Shown here: in pieces, positions 26,629 to 36,107 of the stretch | How the letters are laid out: every line of letters begins with the position of its first letter | Position numbering within the stretch: position 1 is the first letter of the stretch | Assembly (NCBI RefSeq): GCF_040786285.1 | Contig: NZ_JBFMKQ010000001.1 | Span: 1,860,001-1,924,000 of the forward strand | Reading direction: 5' to 3' | DNA length: 64,000 nucleotides | DNA from: Aquimarina sp040786285 | GTDB taxonomy: Bacteria; Bacteroidota; Bacteroidia; Flavobacteriales; Flavobacteriaceae | Translations under genes and position numbers: made by a program | Notes under the pieces: generated by a model | Databases searched by the model: none | Told to the model about the DNA's origin: nothing | What the model saw: the letters and a program-made list of their open reading frames with translations, nothing else

Positions 26629-27508
26629 ATTCTTACTAGTTATAGTACTTATATTCGGTTTTAATCTTAACGCCCAGGAGTTTAATGCTCAGGTAGCAAT
26701 TAACGCAGAACAAACAGGGAATCCCAATCTGCAAGTCTTTAAGACCTTAGAGCGTTCCCTAACTGAGTTTGTTAATAATACAAAATGGACTAACGTAGAT
26801 TACCGTACCGAAGAACGAATAGATTGTAGTTTTTTTATTACTATAGCTACGTATGATAATGATGATTTTTCAGCAACAGTGCAGGTGCAAGCTTCACGTC
26901 CTGTATTTGGGTCTAATTATGCGACTACAATCTTTAATGTTAATGATAAACAATTTAATTTTAACTACTTAGAATTTCAACCCTTAAATTATAATCCTAA
27001 TAGTTATGAGTCCAATCTCATTTCTGTAATTGCATTTTATTTATATACAATTCTTGGGGTAGATGCCGATTCGTTTGAATTAAATGGTGGTGGTAAATAT
27101 TTTGAAGAAGCAAAAAATATTGTAGGTAATGCTCAAGGAAGTAATACATTAGGTTGGAATGCACAAGACGGCACCCAAAGTAGATTTAGACTAAATGATG
27201 ATTTACTTTCTGGTACTTTTGATGGGTATAGATCCGCAATGTATACTTATCATAGAGAGGGGTTAGATGTGATGCATAATAATTTAAAACAAGGAAAAGA
27301 AACCATTACCAAAGCAATGAATTCTCTTCAGGAGATGCATAATAGAAGGCCAAATTCTTATTTAATGAGAGTGTTTTTTGATGCTAAAGCAGATGAAATA
27401 TCAAGTGTTCTTTCTGGAGGCCCCTCTGTTAGTATTGCCGAGACTGTGCAGATACTCAATAAAATTGCACCAACCTATACAGAAAATTGGAAAAATATAA
27501 AGTTTTAG
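26621..27508 (+). CDS. DUF4835 family exported protein (type IX secretion PorD-like)
   Basis: 295 residues with an N-terminal signal peptide ending FNLNAQE (cleavage near residue 19). Conserved elements of DUF4835 are NPNLQVFKTLERSLTEF, QASRPVFGSNY, and FYLYTILGVDADSF. It is a periplasmic or envelope protein found across Bacteroidota; homologues have been linked to type IX secretion under the name PorD, a link I give from memory and with moderate trust. It overlaps the coaBC gene by 8 bp and precedes recN. Confidence 0.82.
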   Translation: MYRFLLVIVLIFGFNLNAQEFNAQVAINAEQTGNPNLQVFKTLERSLTEFVNNTKWTNVDYRTEERIDCSFFITIATYDNDDFSATVQVQASRPVFGSNYATTIFNVNDKQFNFNYLEFQPLNYNPNSYESNLISVIAFYLYTILGVDADSFELNGGGKYFEEAKNIVGNAQGSNTLGWNAQDGTQSRFRLNDDLLSGTFDGYRSAMYTYHREGLDVMHNNLKQGKETITKAMNSLQEMHNRRPNSYLMRVFFDAKADEISSVLSGGPSVSIAETVQILNKIAPTYTENWKNIKF

Positions 27509-27589
27509 AAAACTCTTTTTTTGAAAACAGATAAAATCTTTTTAAAACTATAGTATCTTTACCTTTTAAACAATAAAATTTCCTATCCT

Positions 27590-29245
27590 TTGCTTAGAGG
27601 TCTTTCAATAAAAAACTTCGCCTTAATAGAACAACTACAAGTATCGTTTGATGCTGGTTTAATAACGATAACCGGAGAAACGGGAGCTGGTAAATCCTTA
27701 TTGTTAGGAGCTTTGGGGTTGTTGCTTGGTAAAAGAGCAGATCTTAGTAGTGTAAAAGATAGTTCTCAAAAATGCGTTGTCGAAGGGGTTTTCGAAATAT
27801 CTCAATATGACCTTATTGCTCTTTTTGAAGAAGAAGGGCTTGATTATGAAAACGAAACCATTATCAGAAGAGAGATTTTGCCATCGGGTAAGTCGAGAGC
27901 TTTTGTAAATGATACTCCTGTAACGTTACAATCATTAGCTTCGCTTGGTGTTAAATTGATAGATATCCATAGTCAACACCAAACATTAGAAGTAACCACA
28001 AATGATTTTCAATTTAAAATCCTTGATGCATTAGCAGATACACATCGCGAAATCGAATCCTATAAACGAGGCCTTCGATTACTTAAAGAAAAAGAAAAAG
28101 AGGTACAAGGCTTAATCACGAATCAGGAAGAATTTAATAAAGAATACGACTATAACGCTTTTTTGTTAAAAGAGTTAGAAGAGGCTAAGTTGAGACCCAA
28201 AGAATTACAAGAATTAGAAGAGCGATATGAGAAGCTTAATAATATTGAAGAAATTCAGGAGAGACTTTCAGGGTCTCTGGGGATTGTGTCTTCCGAAGAA
28301 ATTGGAATTTCTGATCAATTAAATACAGTTAAAGCTAATCTTACTAAAATAGAGTCGTATTCGAGTGCTCTTAAAGAACTCTCAGATCGAATTCAAAGTA
28401 TATACATAGAATTAGATGACGTGCATCTGTCATTGCAGCATGAACTAGAAAAACTAGAGGCCGATCCTCAGCAATTAGAAGAACTTAGTAAACGAATAGA
28501 ACTTATACATAACTTACAGGTTAAGCACTCTGTTGCCAATGTAGAAGAACTTATCGTTATCACAGAATCATTTCGGGAAAAGGTGTCTAAAACAGAATCA
28601 CTAACCGAAGATATCGAAGTACTTAACAAAGAAATTGTAACGATTAAGTCTCAATTGGATAAGGTAGCTGTAAAGATTCATGATAAGAGAAAAAAAGCGC
28701 TTCCTAAATTGATAGAAGAATTAGAAGATATACTTAAATCCCTTGGGATGCCTAATGCTTCATTTAGTGCTTCTTTGGATGTACAAGAAAAATATTTTTC
28801 TAACGGAAAAGAAAACTTGGAATTTTTATTTTCTGCGAACAAAGGAGGTTCTTTTGGGGAGTTAAAAAAGGTGGCATCAGGCGGAGAATTGTCAAGAATT
28901 ATGATAGCTATAAAAGCTATTCTTTCAAGATATGCACAATTGCCAACTATTATTTTTGATGAGATAGATACGGGAGTATCGGGAGAAGTAGCTCATAAAA
29001 TGGCAGATTTAATGATGGATATGAGTAAAAACTTGCAAGTATTTAGTATTACTCATTTACCGCAAATTGCTGCCAACGGTCAAAGTCAATACAAGGTTTA
29101 TAAAGAAGATATAGATAACACTACAGTCACACAACTTAAATTATTGAGTAAAGAGGAACGAGTACGAGAAATAGCAGAAATGATAGGAGGTAAGAGCATT
29201 TCGGATTCGGCTTTAACACATGCTAAGTCTTTATTATATAATTAA
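27590..29245 (+). CDS. recN: DNA repair protein RecN
   Basis: SMC-like ATPase acting in double-strand break repair. 551 residues: Walker A GETGAGKS (29-36), the QxxH-like IDIHSQHQTLE, a long coiled-coil middle (about 150-370 with many Glu/Lys/Leu heptads), the ABC signature VASGGELSRIMIAIK and Walker B IIFDEIDTGVSG followed by SITHLPQIAANG. The start is TTG at 27590, which gives the conserved N-terminus LRGLSIKNFALIE. TATCTTTA at 27554-27561 is a possible -7 element. Confidence 0.96.
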   Translation: MLRGLSIKNFALIEQLQVSFDAGLITITGETGAGKSLLLGALGLLLGKRADLSSVKDSSQKCVVEGVFEISQYDLIALFEEEGLDYENETIIRREILPSGKSRAFVNDTPVTLQSLASLGVKLIDIHSQHQTLEVTTNDFQFKILDALADTHREIESYKRGLRLLKEKEKEVQGLITNQEEFNKEYDYNAFLLKELEEAKLRPKELQELEERYEKLNNIEEIQERLSGSLGIVSSEEIGISDQLNTVKANLTKIESYSSALKELSDRIQSIYIELDDVHLSLQHELEKLEADPQQLEELSKRIELIHNLQVKHSVANVEELIVITESFREKVSKTESLTEDIEVLNKEIVTIKSQLDKVAVKIHDKRKKALPKLIEELEDILKSLGMPNASFSASLDVQEKYFSNGKENLEFLFSANKGGSFGELKKVASGGELSRIMIAIKAILSRYAQLPTIIFDEIDTGVSGEVAHKMADLMMDMSKNLQVFSITHLPQIAANGQSQYKVYKEDIDNTTVTQLKLLSKEERVREIAEMIGGKSISDSALTHAKSLLYN

Positions 29246-29268
29246 ACACTAAAATGTATTTTGATGTG

Positions 29269-29297
29269 TTGCTGTTTAGGTCGTTTTGTTATCTTTA
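29269..29297 (+). promoter_or_regulatory. Putative promoter of fabI
   Basis: TTG (29269-29271), an 18-nt spacer and TATCTTTA (29290-29297, one mismatch to TAnnTTTG) lie upstream of the fabI ATG at 29332. The leader would be about 30 nt. Confidence 0.4.
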
Positions 29298-29331
29298 CGG
29301 CTTGTATAATCATCTTTAATTTATAATTAAA

Positions 29332-30150
29332 ATGTCACACAATTTATTAAAAGGTAAAAGAGGAATTATTTTTGGCGCACTTGATGAAAGTTCAATTGCC
29401 TGGAAAACAGCCGAGCGCGTTTTTGAAGAAGGAGGAAGTTTTGTGCTTACAAATGCTCCGGTTGCCATGCGTATGGGAGCTATTAATACCCTTGCCGAAA
29501 AAACTAACTCTCAGGTTATACCTGCAGATGCTACTTCTTTAGAAGATTTAGAAAATCTTGTAGAAAAATCAATGGAGATTCTAGGAGGTAAAATCGATTT
29601 TGTCCTGCACTCTATAGGAATGTCGGTAAACGTTAGAAAAGGGCGTCATTATACAGACCTTAATTATAGCTTTAGCGAAAAAGGATGGGATGTTTCTGCA
29701 CTTTCTTTTCATAAAACAATGCAAACCTTGTATAAAAAAGGAGCCATGAATGAATGGGGGAGTATCGTAGGCTTAACCTATATGGCAGCGCAACGAGTAT
29801 TTCCTGATTATAATGATATGGCAGATAATAAAGCCTATTTAGAATCTATAGCACGTAGTTTTGGGTATTTCTTCGGAAGAGATAAGAAAGTACGTGTAAA
29901 CACGATTTCGCAGTCTCCAACACCAACCACTGCAGGAAAAGGAGTTAAAGGTTTTGATGGGTTTATAGAGTATGCAGATAAAATGTCTCCGCTTGGTAAC
30001 GCAACGGCAGATGAATGTGCTGATTATACGGTAACTATGTTTTCTGACTTTACAAAGAAAGTAACACTTCAAAACTTATATCATGATGGTGGTTTCTCTA
30101 ATATGGGAGTAAGTCAATTGGTAATGGATAAGTTTATGGATGAAGAGTAA
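29332..30150 (+). CDS. fabI: Enoyl-[acyl-carrier-protein] reductase (NADH), FabI
   Basis: Last reductive step of each fatty acid elongation cycle. 272 residues of the short-chain dehydrogenase fold: the cofactor motif GIIFGALDESSIAW (11-24), VLHSIGMS and the FabI-type catalytic pair Tyr-x6-Lys (Y160, K167) in PDYNDMADNK. RVNTISQSPTPTTAGKGV is the following loop, the region that moulds the triclosan site in homologues. It is transcribed alone, from its own promoter to the terminator at 30184. Confidence 0.95.
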   Translation: MSHNLLKGKRGIIFGALDESSIAWKTAERVFEEGGSFVLTNAPVAMRMGAINTLAEKTNSQVIPADATSLEDLENLVEKSMEILGGKIDFVLHSIGMSVNVRKGRHYTDLNYSFSEKGWDVSALSFHKTMQTLYKKGAMNEWGSIVGLTYMAAQRVFPDYNDMADNKAYLESIARSFGYFFGRDKKVRVNTISQSPTPTTAGKGVKGFDGFIEYADKMSPLGNATADECADYTVTMFSDFTKKVTLQNLYHDGGFSNMGVSQLVMDKFMDEE

Positions 30151-30183
30151 ACATCATTTTAAAAACTAATATAATATCTCATG

Positions 30184-30216
30184 AAATCCCATACTTAATT
30201 GGTTATGGGATTTTTT
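30184..30216 (+). terminator. Rho-independent terminator of fabI
   Basis: AAATCCCATA (30184-30193) pairs perfectly with TATGGGATTT (30204-30213), loop of 10 nt, ending in a run of T (30211-30216). Confidence 0.85.
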
Positions 30217-30234
30217 GTTGATTATCTTTATGAT

Positions 30235-31239
30235 ATGGAAATGTATTTTTCTTTTATTGTGCCTGTATACAATAGGCCAAACGAGATAGATGAGCTGTTA
30301 GAGAGTATGATGGCTATGGATTATGCTAAGCCATATGAGATTGTAATCATAGAAGATGGTTCATCTGATACATCAGAACATGTTGTTAAAGAGTACAAAG
30401 ATGAATTGTCTATTAGTTACTATCAAAAACTAAATACAGGCCCAGGTGATTCTCGTAATTACGGGATGCGTAAGGCAAAAGGTGATTTTTTCATCATTCT
30501 TGATAGTGATGTGATATTGCCAAAAAATTATCTTTCTAAGGTTGATGATTTTTTATCTAAAAATTTTGTGCATTGTTACGGCGGCCCAGATGATGCGCAT
30601 AAAAACTTTACTAACCTTCAGAAAGCTATTAGTTATAGCATGACATCTTATCTAACAACGGGCGGAATTAGGGGGAGAAAAAATACCTTAGGTAAATTTC
30701 AGCCACGTAGTTTTAATATGGGGCTGTCTAAAGAAGCTTTTCTGGCTTCAGAAGGATTTGGTAATATACATCCGGGAGAAGATCCGGATCTTACTATAAG
30801 GTTATGGAAATTAGGGTATAATACAGCGTTGATTCCCGATGCCAAAGTGTTTCATAAAAGAAGAATTTCCTGGAAAAAGTTCTATACTCAAGTTAATAAA
30901 TTTGGACTGGTAAGACCTATTTTAAATCAATGGCATCCCGAAACCGCAAAAATAACATACTGGTTTCCAACTTTATTTCTACTTTATATCGTGTTTTCGG
31001 TCATATCAGTGGTTTTTGGATTATGGTATTTTATTGCTTTTTTAGGGATTTACTTTTTACTTATATTTCTGGGAGCAACCATAACATTCAGGAATATTTC
31101 AATAGGAGTGCAGTCTATTCTGGCAGTTCTGATACAATTTTATGGGTATGGTAAAGGATTCTTAAAATCTTATTATTATATTCATCTATTAAAAAAAGTA
31201 CCCGAAAAACAATTTAAGACCTTGTTTTTTTCAAAGTAA
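30235..31239 (+). CDS. Family 2 glycosyltransferase, membrane-anchored
   Basis: 334 residues from the ATG at 30235; in-frame starts further upstream lie in the fabI terminator and are rejected. The GT-A fold is clear: FSFIVPVYNRPNEIDELL at the N-terminus, IIEDGSSDTSE, and the metal-binding ILDSDVILP. The HPGEDPDLTIRLWKLGY motif is the acceptor-side EDxxL. Two or three hydrophobic helices near the C-terminus (about 255-310) anchor it in the inner membrane. The acceptor is unknown. It is followed by YbbR (5 bp gap) and coaE, so they share an operon. Confidence 0.9.
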   Translation: MEMYFSFIVPVYNRPNEIDELLESMMAMDYAKPYEIVIIEDGSSDTSEHVVKEYKDELSISYYQKLNTGPGDSRNYGMRKAKGDFFIILDSDVILPKNYLSKVDDFLSKNFVHCYGGPDDAHKNFTNLQKAISYSMTSYLTTGGIRGRKNTLGKFQPRSFNMGLSKEAFLASEGFGNIHPGEDPDLTIRLWKLGYNTALIPDAKVFHKRRISWKKFYTQVNKFGLVRPILNQWHPETAKITYWFPTLFLLYIVFSVISVVFGLWYFIAFLGIYFLLIFLGATITFRNISIGVQSILAVLIQFYGYGKGFLKSYYYIHLLKKVPEKQFKTLFFSK

Positions 31240-31244
31240 TACAT

Positions 31245-32204
31245 ATGCCACGTAGAAAAAAAAATAGCTTTTCTTTAAAGAGAAACAACGTAAAGATCTT
31301 TTTATTTTTTCTGATATTTACTTCAATTCTTTGGTTGCTTATACAGTTTTCTAAAAACTACACTCAAGAAGTTGAGGTTGCAGTACGGTATACCAATCTT
31401 CCGAAAGATAAGATTTTTAATGGCGAAAGTGATCAATTAGTAAGAATGACACTCAATGGTAATGGTTTTAGATTGATGAGCCATAATTGGAAAAAGCCTG
31501 TCTTACAATTAAACGTAGATGATGCAGTTTCTGGCAATGATGATGAATATTTTTTTTATGTAAATAAAGAATCTTCAATATTAAAGAAGAAATTAGATTT
31601 CAAAGGAAGAGTGTTATCAATACATAAAGATACACTGCGGTTAAAACTAGATGTTAATTTAGAAAAAAAGGTCCCTGTGAAGACCCTGCAAGATATTAAA
31701 TATACCGTTGGGTACGGAAGCGATAAAGGGTTGGTGATTTCTCCTGATTCGGCCTTGGTAAGCGGTCCTTCAAAGATTATTGATACCATACAATTTATAC
31801 ATACAGAAGACTTGATAATCGAGGGGCTTAACGTAGATTATACATCAGAGCTGAATATAAATACCGAAAAATTACCGGCCTCTGTTCTGGTTATGCCTCA
31901 AAAGATAAAAGCCGATATTTTGGTGAGTAAATTTACAGAAGGAAATCAAAAAATTCCAATTACAGTAAATAATGTTCCTGAAGGGGTAGAGATTAAAATC
32001 TTTCCTAAAGAAATTACGGTTGTATATAGAGTTGGGTTGGATACGTATAATGAGATTAGTCCTAGAGATTTTATGGTAACAGCTGATTATGCCAAAGCTT
32101 CTGAAGAGAGTTCGTTTATGACATTAGAGCTTACCAATATACCAAAGTCTATACACGATGTTCGTTTACAGGAAAAACAAGTTCAGTTTGTTGTTTTAAA
32201 ATAG
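31245..32204 (+). CDS. YbbR-like domain protein (CdaR-type)
   Basis: 319 residues with one N-terminal membrane helix (about 15-35, FLFFLIFTSILWLLIQF) and a long extracytoplasmic part with YbbR-type beta repeats (VPVKTL, SPDSALVSGPSKIID, IPITVNNVPEGVEIKIFP). In Firmicutes the homologue CdaR controls a diadenylate cyclase; Bacteroidota carry YbbR proteins without that gene in the same operon, and no cyclase is present here. Role unknown. Placed between the glycosyltransferase and coaE with 5-bp gaps on each side. Confidence 0.82.
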   Translation: MPRRKKNSFSLKRNNVKIFLFFLIFTSILWLLIQFSKNYTQEVEVAVRYTNLPKDKIFNGESDQLVRMTLNGNGFRLMSHNWKKPVLQLNVDDAVSGNDDEYFFYVNKESSILKKKLDFKGRVLSIHKDTLRLKLDVNLEKKVPVKTLQDIKYTVGYGSDKGLVISPDSALVSGPSKIIDTIQFIHTEDLIIEGLNVDYTSELNINTEKLPASVLVMPQKIKADILVSKFTEGNQKIPITVNNVPEGVEIKIFPKEITVVYRVGLDTYNEISPRDFMVTADYAKASEESSFMTLELTNIPKSIHDVRLQEKQVQFVVLK

Positions 32205-32209
32205 CCTTT

Positions 32210-32788
32210 ATGAAAGTAGTTGGATTAACAGGAGGAATAGGTAGTGGGAAATCTACGGTAGCAACAATGTTTAAAAATATTGGGATTCCTGTCTATATAG
32301 CAGATGATGAGGCTAAGAAGTTAATGAACAATGATGATGCCGTAAAACAAAAAATTGTAGCGCTATTAGGTGCAGATTCCTATATCGATGATCGATTAAA
32401 CAGAGAGTACATTGCAGCTATAGTTTTTAACGATACATCGAAACTAGAAAAATTAAATGCTATTGTTCATCCCGCCGTTGCCCATCATTTTGATACCTGG
32501 AAAAGGGATCAAGATGCAGATTACGTTATAAAAGAGGTGGCAATTCTTTTTGAAAATGATGGACATAAACAATGTGATTATACGATACTGGTTTCTGCTC
32601 CTATAGAGGAGCGAATCAAAAGAGTACTAAATCGGGATCAAACTACAAGAAAACAAATACTCTCGAGAATGAATAATCAATGGGATGATGCTCAGAAAAT
32701 TATACTAGCTGATTTTGTTATAAATAATATTGATTTAGAGGAAACTGAAAACCAAGTATATGAAATTCATAAAAAAATATCTTCCTGA
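32210..32788 (+). CDS. coaE: Dephospho-CoA kinase
   Basis: Phosphorylates dephospho-CoA at the ribose 3'-OH, the last step of CoA synthesis. 192 residues with the P-loop GGIGSGKS (8-15), the IPVYIADDEAKKLM segment, NAIVHPAV and ILVSAPIEERIKRVLNRD lid. Length is normal for the family. Third gene of the GT2-YbbR-coaE run; coaBC is 6 kb upstream. Confidence 0.96.
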   Translation: MKVVGLTGGIGSGKSTVATMFKNIGIPVYIADDEAKKLMNNDDAVKQKIVALLGADSYIDDRLNREYIAAIVFNDTSKLEKLNAIVHPAVAHHFDTWKRDQDADYVIKEVAILFENDGHKQCDYTILVSAPIEERIKRVLNRDQTTRKQILSRMNNQWDDAQKIILADFVINNIDLEETENQVYEIHKKISS

Positions 32789-32860
32789 GGCTGTTCTGGT
32801 ATTAATCTTTCATTTTGTTAACATTTGGTTAAACCGTAAAGTAGCTAAATGTTAAAGTCT

Positions 32861-32868
32861 TACTTTTG
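32861..32868 (+). promoter_or_regulatory. Putative -7 element, nearly leaderless transcript
   Basis: TACTTTTG matches TAnnTTTG exactly, but the ATG of the histidine kinase gene follows only 4 nt later, so an mRNA from here would have almost no 5' leader. No TTTG at the right -33 distance is visible. Confidence 0.35.
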
Positions 32869-32872
32869 ATCT

Positions 32873-34438
32873 ATGAATAAACGATTATTCGTATTACTGA
32901 TAATCCTTATGAGTTTATCATTAATTGGGATTATTTTCGTTCAGGGATATTGGATTAACAACACAGTTGAGAATAATGAAGAACAATTTTCTTTTAATGC
33001 TAAACAAATTCTGATATCGGTATCCAATAGGATACAGTATCGAGAATTTGAGGAAATGTTTTTTCCTTTTCGAGAAATCCTGGACAGTATAGAAGAACCT
33101 GATAATAAAACAATACGACAGCTCTTAAACATTAGTATTGACAATACTACAAGATCATTTGCTTATACTAATGGTATTTTAGAAGAAGATTATAAATTAT
33201 TCTCATCTTTTATAAATTTTAATATTGATACAGTAAAATTAAAGAACATATTAAATCGTAATGTTGAAATAGCAGTTCAGGATAGTCAAAATGATGATAC
33301 GAAACAAAGTTCTAAGTCAAAATTAGAAAGAATAAGAGGTCTAACAGACCTTCAGAGGAAAGATTATGAGATAGTAATAGGAGAGATTGCCAGTTTTATA
33401 CCCATTCATCGAAGAGTTAAAAAGAAAGAGATTGAGTATTTACTAGCAAAAGAACTTGAAGAAAGAGATATAAAAGTAGGTTTTGAGTTTGCAATATATA
33501 GCAATGCTTTGGCAACAAGAGTGCGTTCTGATGATTTTAGTTTAGATCATCCTGCCACATATGCAATACCGCTTTTTGTAGATGATGAAGGTATAAGCGA
33601 GTATCAGTTGCTTGTTAATTTTACAGGAAAAAAACAGTATGTCCTTTCTACTATTAAAGGGATGGCCATATTATCAATAATATTTACATTGATTATTGTA
33701 GTTGCATATTCTAGTGCACTGTCACAATTAATGCAGCAACGACAAATATCACAGATTAAAACGGATTTTATTAATAATATGACTCATGAGCTTAAGACTC
33801 CAATAGCAACAATTAATTTGGCATTGGATTCTATTAAAAATCCAAAAATAAAAGGAGATCCTGAAAAAGTACAGCGTTATATGAATATGATACGTGAAGA
33901 AAATAAACGAATGCATGCCCAGGTAGAAAATGTACTTAGAATATCTCAATTAGAGAAAAATGAACTGAATATAAAGAAAGAAAGAAAAGAGTTACATGAT
34001 ATAATCGAAGATGCAGTTACTCATGTTTCGTTGATCATTGAAAATAGAGAAGGATATATAAAAACTCATTTAGGAGCTCTTAAATCTTCTGTATTGGCAA
34101 ATGATAGTCATATGACCAATGTAGTGGTGAACATTCTTGATAATGCAATAAAATATTCAGATCAAGCACCAAAAATTGATATATATACCGAAAATGTAAA
34201 GAATAGTATCGTTCTTAAGATTCGTGACCAAGGAATAGGCATGAGCAAAGTTGCTCAAAAGAAGATTTTTGAAAAATTCTTTAGAGAGCATACGGGAGAT
34301 TTGCATAATGTTAAAGGACATGGATTAGGACTTACATACGTAAAAAGAATTATTGATGACCACCATGGTCAAATTTGGGTGGAGAGTGAAAGGGGAAAAG
34401 GCTCCACATTTATAATTAAATTACCGTTAATATCTTAA
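32873..34438 (+). CDS. Sensor histidine kinase (RprX-like)
   Basis: 521 residues. First membrane helix 5-27, a periplasmic sensor region to about residue 262, second helix 263-283, then HisKA with the phospho-accepting H305 in FINNMTHELKTP, and the HATPase_c domain: N box VVVNILDNAIKYS (N420), G1 RDQGIGMS (451-458), G2 GHGLGLTYVKRI (482-493). All catalytic elements are intact. The sensor region has no domain I can name. The partner response regulator starts 3 bp downstream. By arrangement it resembles RprX of Bacteroides. Confidence 0.93.
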   Translation: MNKRLFVLLIILMSLSLIGIIFVQGYWINNTVENNEEQFSFNAKQILISVSNRIQYREFEEMFFPFREILDSIEEPDNKTIRQLLNISIDNTTRSFAYTNGILEEDYKLFSSFINFNIDTVKLKNILNRNVEIAVQDSQNDDTKQSSKSKLERIRGLTDLQRKDYEIVIGEIASFIPIHRRVKKKEIEYLLAKELEERDIKVGFEFAIYSNALATRVRSDDFSLDHPATYAIPLFVDDEGISEYQLLVNFTGKKQYVLSTIKGMAILSIIFTLIIVVAYSSALSQLMQQRQISQIKTDFINNMTHELKTPIATINLALDSIKNPKIKGDPEKVQRYMNMIREENKRMHAQVENVLRISQLEKNELNIKKERKELHDIIEDAVTHVSLIIENREGYIKTHLGALKSSVLANDSHMTNVVVNILDNAIKYSDQAPKIDIYTENVKNSIVLKIRDQGIGMSKVAQKKIFEKFFREHTGDLHNVKGHGLGLTYVKRIIDDHHGQIWVESERGKGSTFIIKLPLIS

Positions 34439-34441
34439 AAT

Positions 34442-35155
34442 ATGGAAACAGAAAACAAAAAGATTTTGCTTGTAGAGGATGATCCAAACTTTGGAACAGT
34501 ATTAAAGGATTATCTAGTAATGAATGATTATGATGTTGTGCATGCTAAAAATGGTATGGAAGGCTTCGAGAAATTCAAAAAAGATGATTATGATATGTGT
34601 ATTCTCGATGTAATGATGCCTTACAAAGACGGATTTACTCTGGCAAAAGAAATTAGGGATAAAAATGAAGAAATACCTATTATCTTCTTAACTGCAAAGG
34701 CAATGAAAGAAGATGTACTAAAAGGGTATAAGGTAGGAGCAGATGATTACCTTAATAAACCTTTTGATAGTGAGGTCTTGTTGATGAAAATACAGGCTAT
34801 AATGCAGCGTAAGAATACAGAATCTGTTGCAGATAGTAAACAGTTTGAATTTAAAATAGGTGGTTTTCACCTTAATTCTAAACTTCGATTTTTAACATAT
34901 AATGACGAAGATCCGATCAAACTTTCTCCAAAAGAGAATGAATTATTACGTTTACTAGCATTGCATCTTAATGATTTGATGCCTAGAGAATTAGCTTTGA
35001 CAAAAATATGGAGAGATGATAATTATTTTACTTCTCGTAGTATGGATGTGTATATCGCTAAATTGAGAAAATACCTTAAGAAAGACGAAAATGTTGAAAT
35101 CCTTAATATTCATGGAGAAGGTTTCAGGCTTGTAGTTCGAGGCGAAGAATCTTAG
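34442..35155 (+). CDS. OmpR family response regulator (RprY-like)
   Basis: 237 residues. Receiver domain 1-120 with the acid pocket E12-D13-D14, phospho-acceptor D56 in MCILDVMMP and the LTAK switch Lys. The C-terminal winged helix (about 135-232) has LSPKENELLRLLALH and the DVYIAKLRKYLKKDE recognition region. It starts 3 bp after its kinase, and a terminator follows, so the two form a bicistronic unit. Targets unknown. Confidence 0.94.
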   Translation: METENKKILLVEDDPNFGTVLKDYLVMNDYDVVHAKNGMEGFEKFKKDDYDMCILDVMMPYKDGFTLAKEIRDKNEEIPIIFLTAKAMKEDVLKGYKVGADDYLNKPFDSEVLLMKIQAIMQRKNTESVADSKQFEFKIGGFHLNSKLRFLTYNDEDPIKLSPKENELLRLLALHLNDLMPRELALTKIWRDDNYFTSRSMDVYIAKLRKYLKKDENVEILNIHGEGFRLVVRGEES

Positions 35156-35182
35156 TAAACAATAACGGTAACAAATTTAAAG

Positions 35183-35219
35183 AATCACTATGACAACATT
35201 GTTATAGTGATTTTTTTTT
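35183..35219 (+). terminator. Terminator of the two-component operon
   Basis: AATCACTAT (35183-35191) pairs with ATAGTGATT (35204-35212) followed by nine T (35211-35219). The stop codon of the convergent miaA gene lies inside the hairpin. Confidence 0.8.
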
Positions 35220-36107
35220 GATGTGTAGAAAAACCGAATTAAGATCTACTTTAAAATTAAACCATTCGATTTCAGAATCCTTTCTAAACCAGGTAAGTTG
35301 TCTTTTTGCAAAACGGCGTGTATTTTTTTTGATTTCAGAAATAGCGAAATCTAAATCCCACTCACTATCCAAATAATTAAATATCTCTTTATACCCCACA
35401 GTATTTAATGCATTTAAATGTCTGTGCTTATGAAGACTTTTAACTTCGTCAATCAACCCGTTTTCAACCATTATATCGACTCGTTGGTTTATTCTATCAT
35501 AAATAACTTGTCTATCGGCTGTAATTCCTATTTTAATAGTATTAAATGGTCTTACTTTCTTTGTTTTGGTAAGAAAAGATGAGTAGGGCGAACCACTGCT
35601 AATACAAACTTCTAGTGCCCGCATAACTCTATGTGTATTTTGTATGTCAACCTTTTCATAATAAGTAAGGTCCAGTACCTTTAACTGTTGCTGCAAACTT
35701 TCAATACCATTGTTTTGATACTCTTCTTGTAACTTTTTTCTAACTTCAATGTCTATTTCTGGAAAAGTGTCTAGTCCCTTGGTCACGGCATCAATATAAA
35801 GACCAGAACCACCCACCATAATTACATAATCATTGTGAGTAAACAATTCTTGCATTGTATTTAAAGCCTCTTTTTCAAAGTCTCCTACAGTGTATACTTC
35901 ATGAATGCTTTTATGTTGTATGAAATGATGTTTCGCTTGTTCTAATTCATAGGGTGACGGAGCTGCAGTACCAATACTCATCTCCTTATAAAATTGCCTG
36001 CTATCTGCAGAAATAATTTCGCAATTAAAGTGTTTTGCAAGTTCAATACTTAAACTAGTTTTGCCAATTGCGGTAGGACCTGTGATTACAATGAGATTCT
36101 TATTCAT
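35202..36107 (-). CDS. miaA: tRNA dimethylallyltransferase
   Basis: Adds an isopentenyl group to adenosine 37 of tRNAs reading UNN codons. 301 residues from the ATG at 36107 (family N-terminus MNKNLIVITGPTAIGKTS with the P-loop at 9-16); a longer form from 36149 would extend into the channel gene and is unlikely. Other conserved parts are IISADSRQFYKEM, VGGSGLYIDAVTKGLD, QNTHRVMRALEV and TRRFAKRQLTWFRKD. It overlaps the upstream channel gene by 8 bp and is therefore coupled to it. Confidence 0.96.
   Translation of the reverse strand: MNKNLIVITGPTAIGKTSLSIELAKHFNCEIISADSRQFYKEMSIGTAAPSPYELEQAKHHFIQHKSIHEVYTVGDFEKEALNTMQELFTHNDYVIMVGGSGLYIDAVTKGLDTFPEIDIEVRKKLQEEYQNNGIESLQQQLKVLDLTYYEKVDIQNTHRVMRALEVCISSGSPYSSFLTKTKKVRPFNTIKIGITADRQVIYDRINQRVDIMVENGLIDEVKSLHKHRHLNALNTVGYKEIFNYLDSEWDLDFAISEIKKNTRRFAKRQLTWFRKDSEIEWFNFKVDLNSVFLHIKKKSL

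Noticed and set aside
30199..30234. Extended N-terminus of the glycosyltransferase from a TTG at 30199
   Set aside because: The extra codons lie within the fabI terminator hairpin, and homologous proteins begin near FSFIVPVYN.
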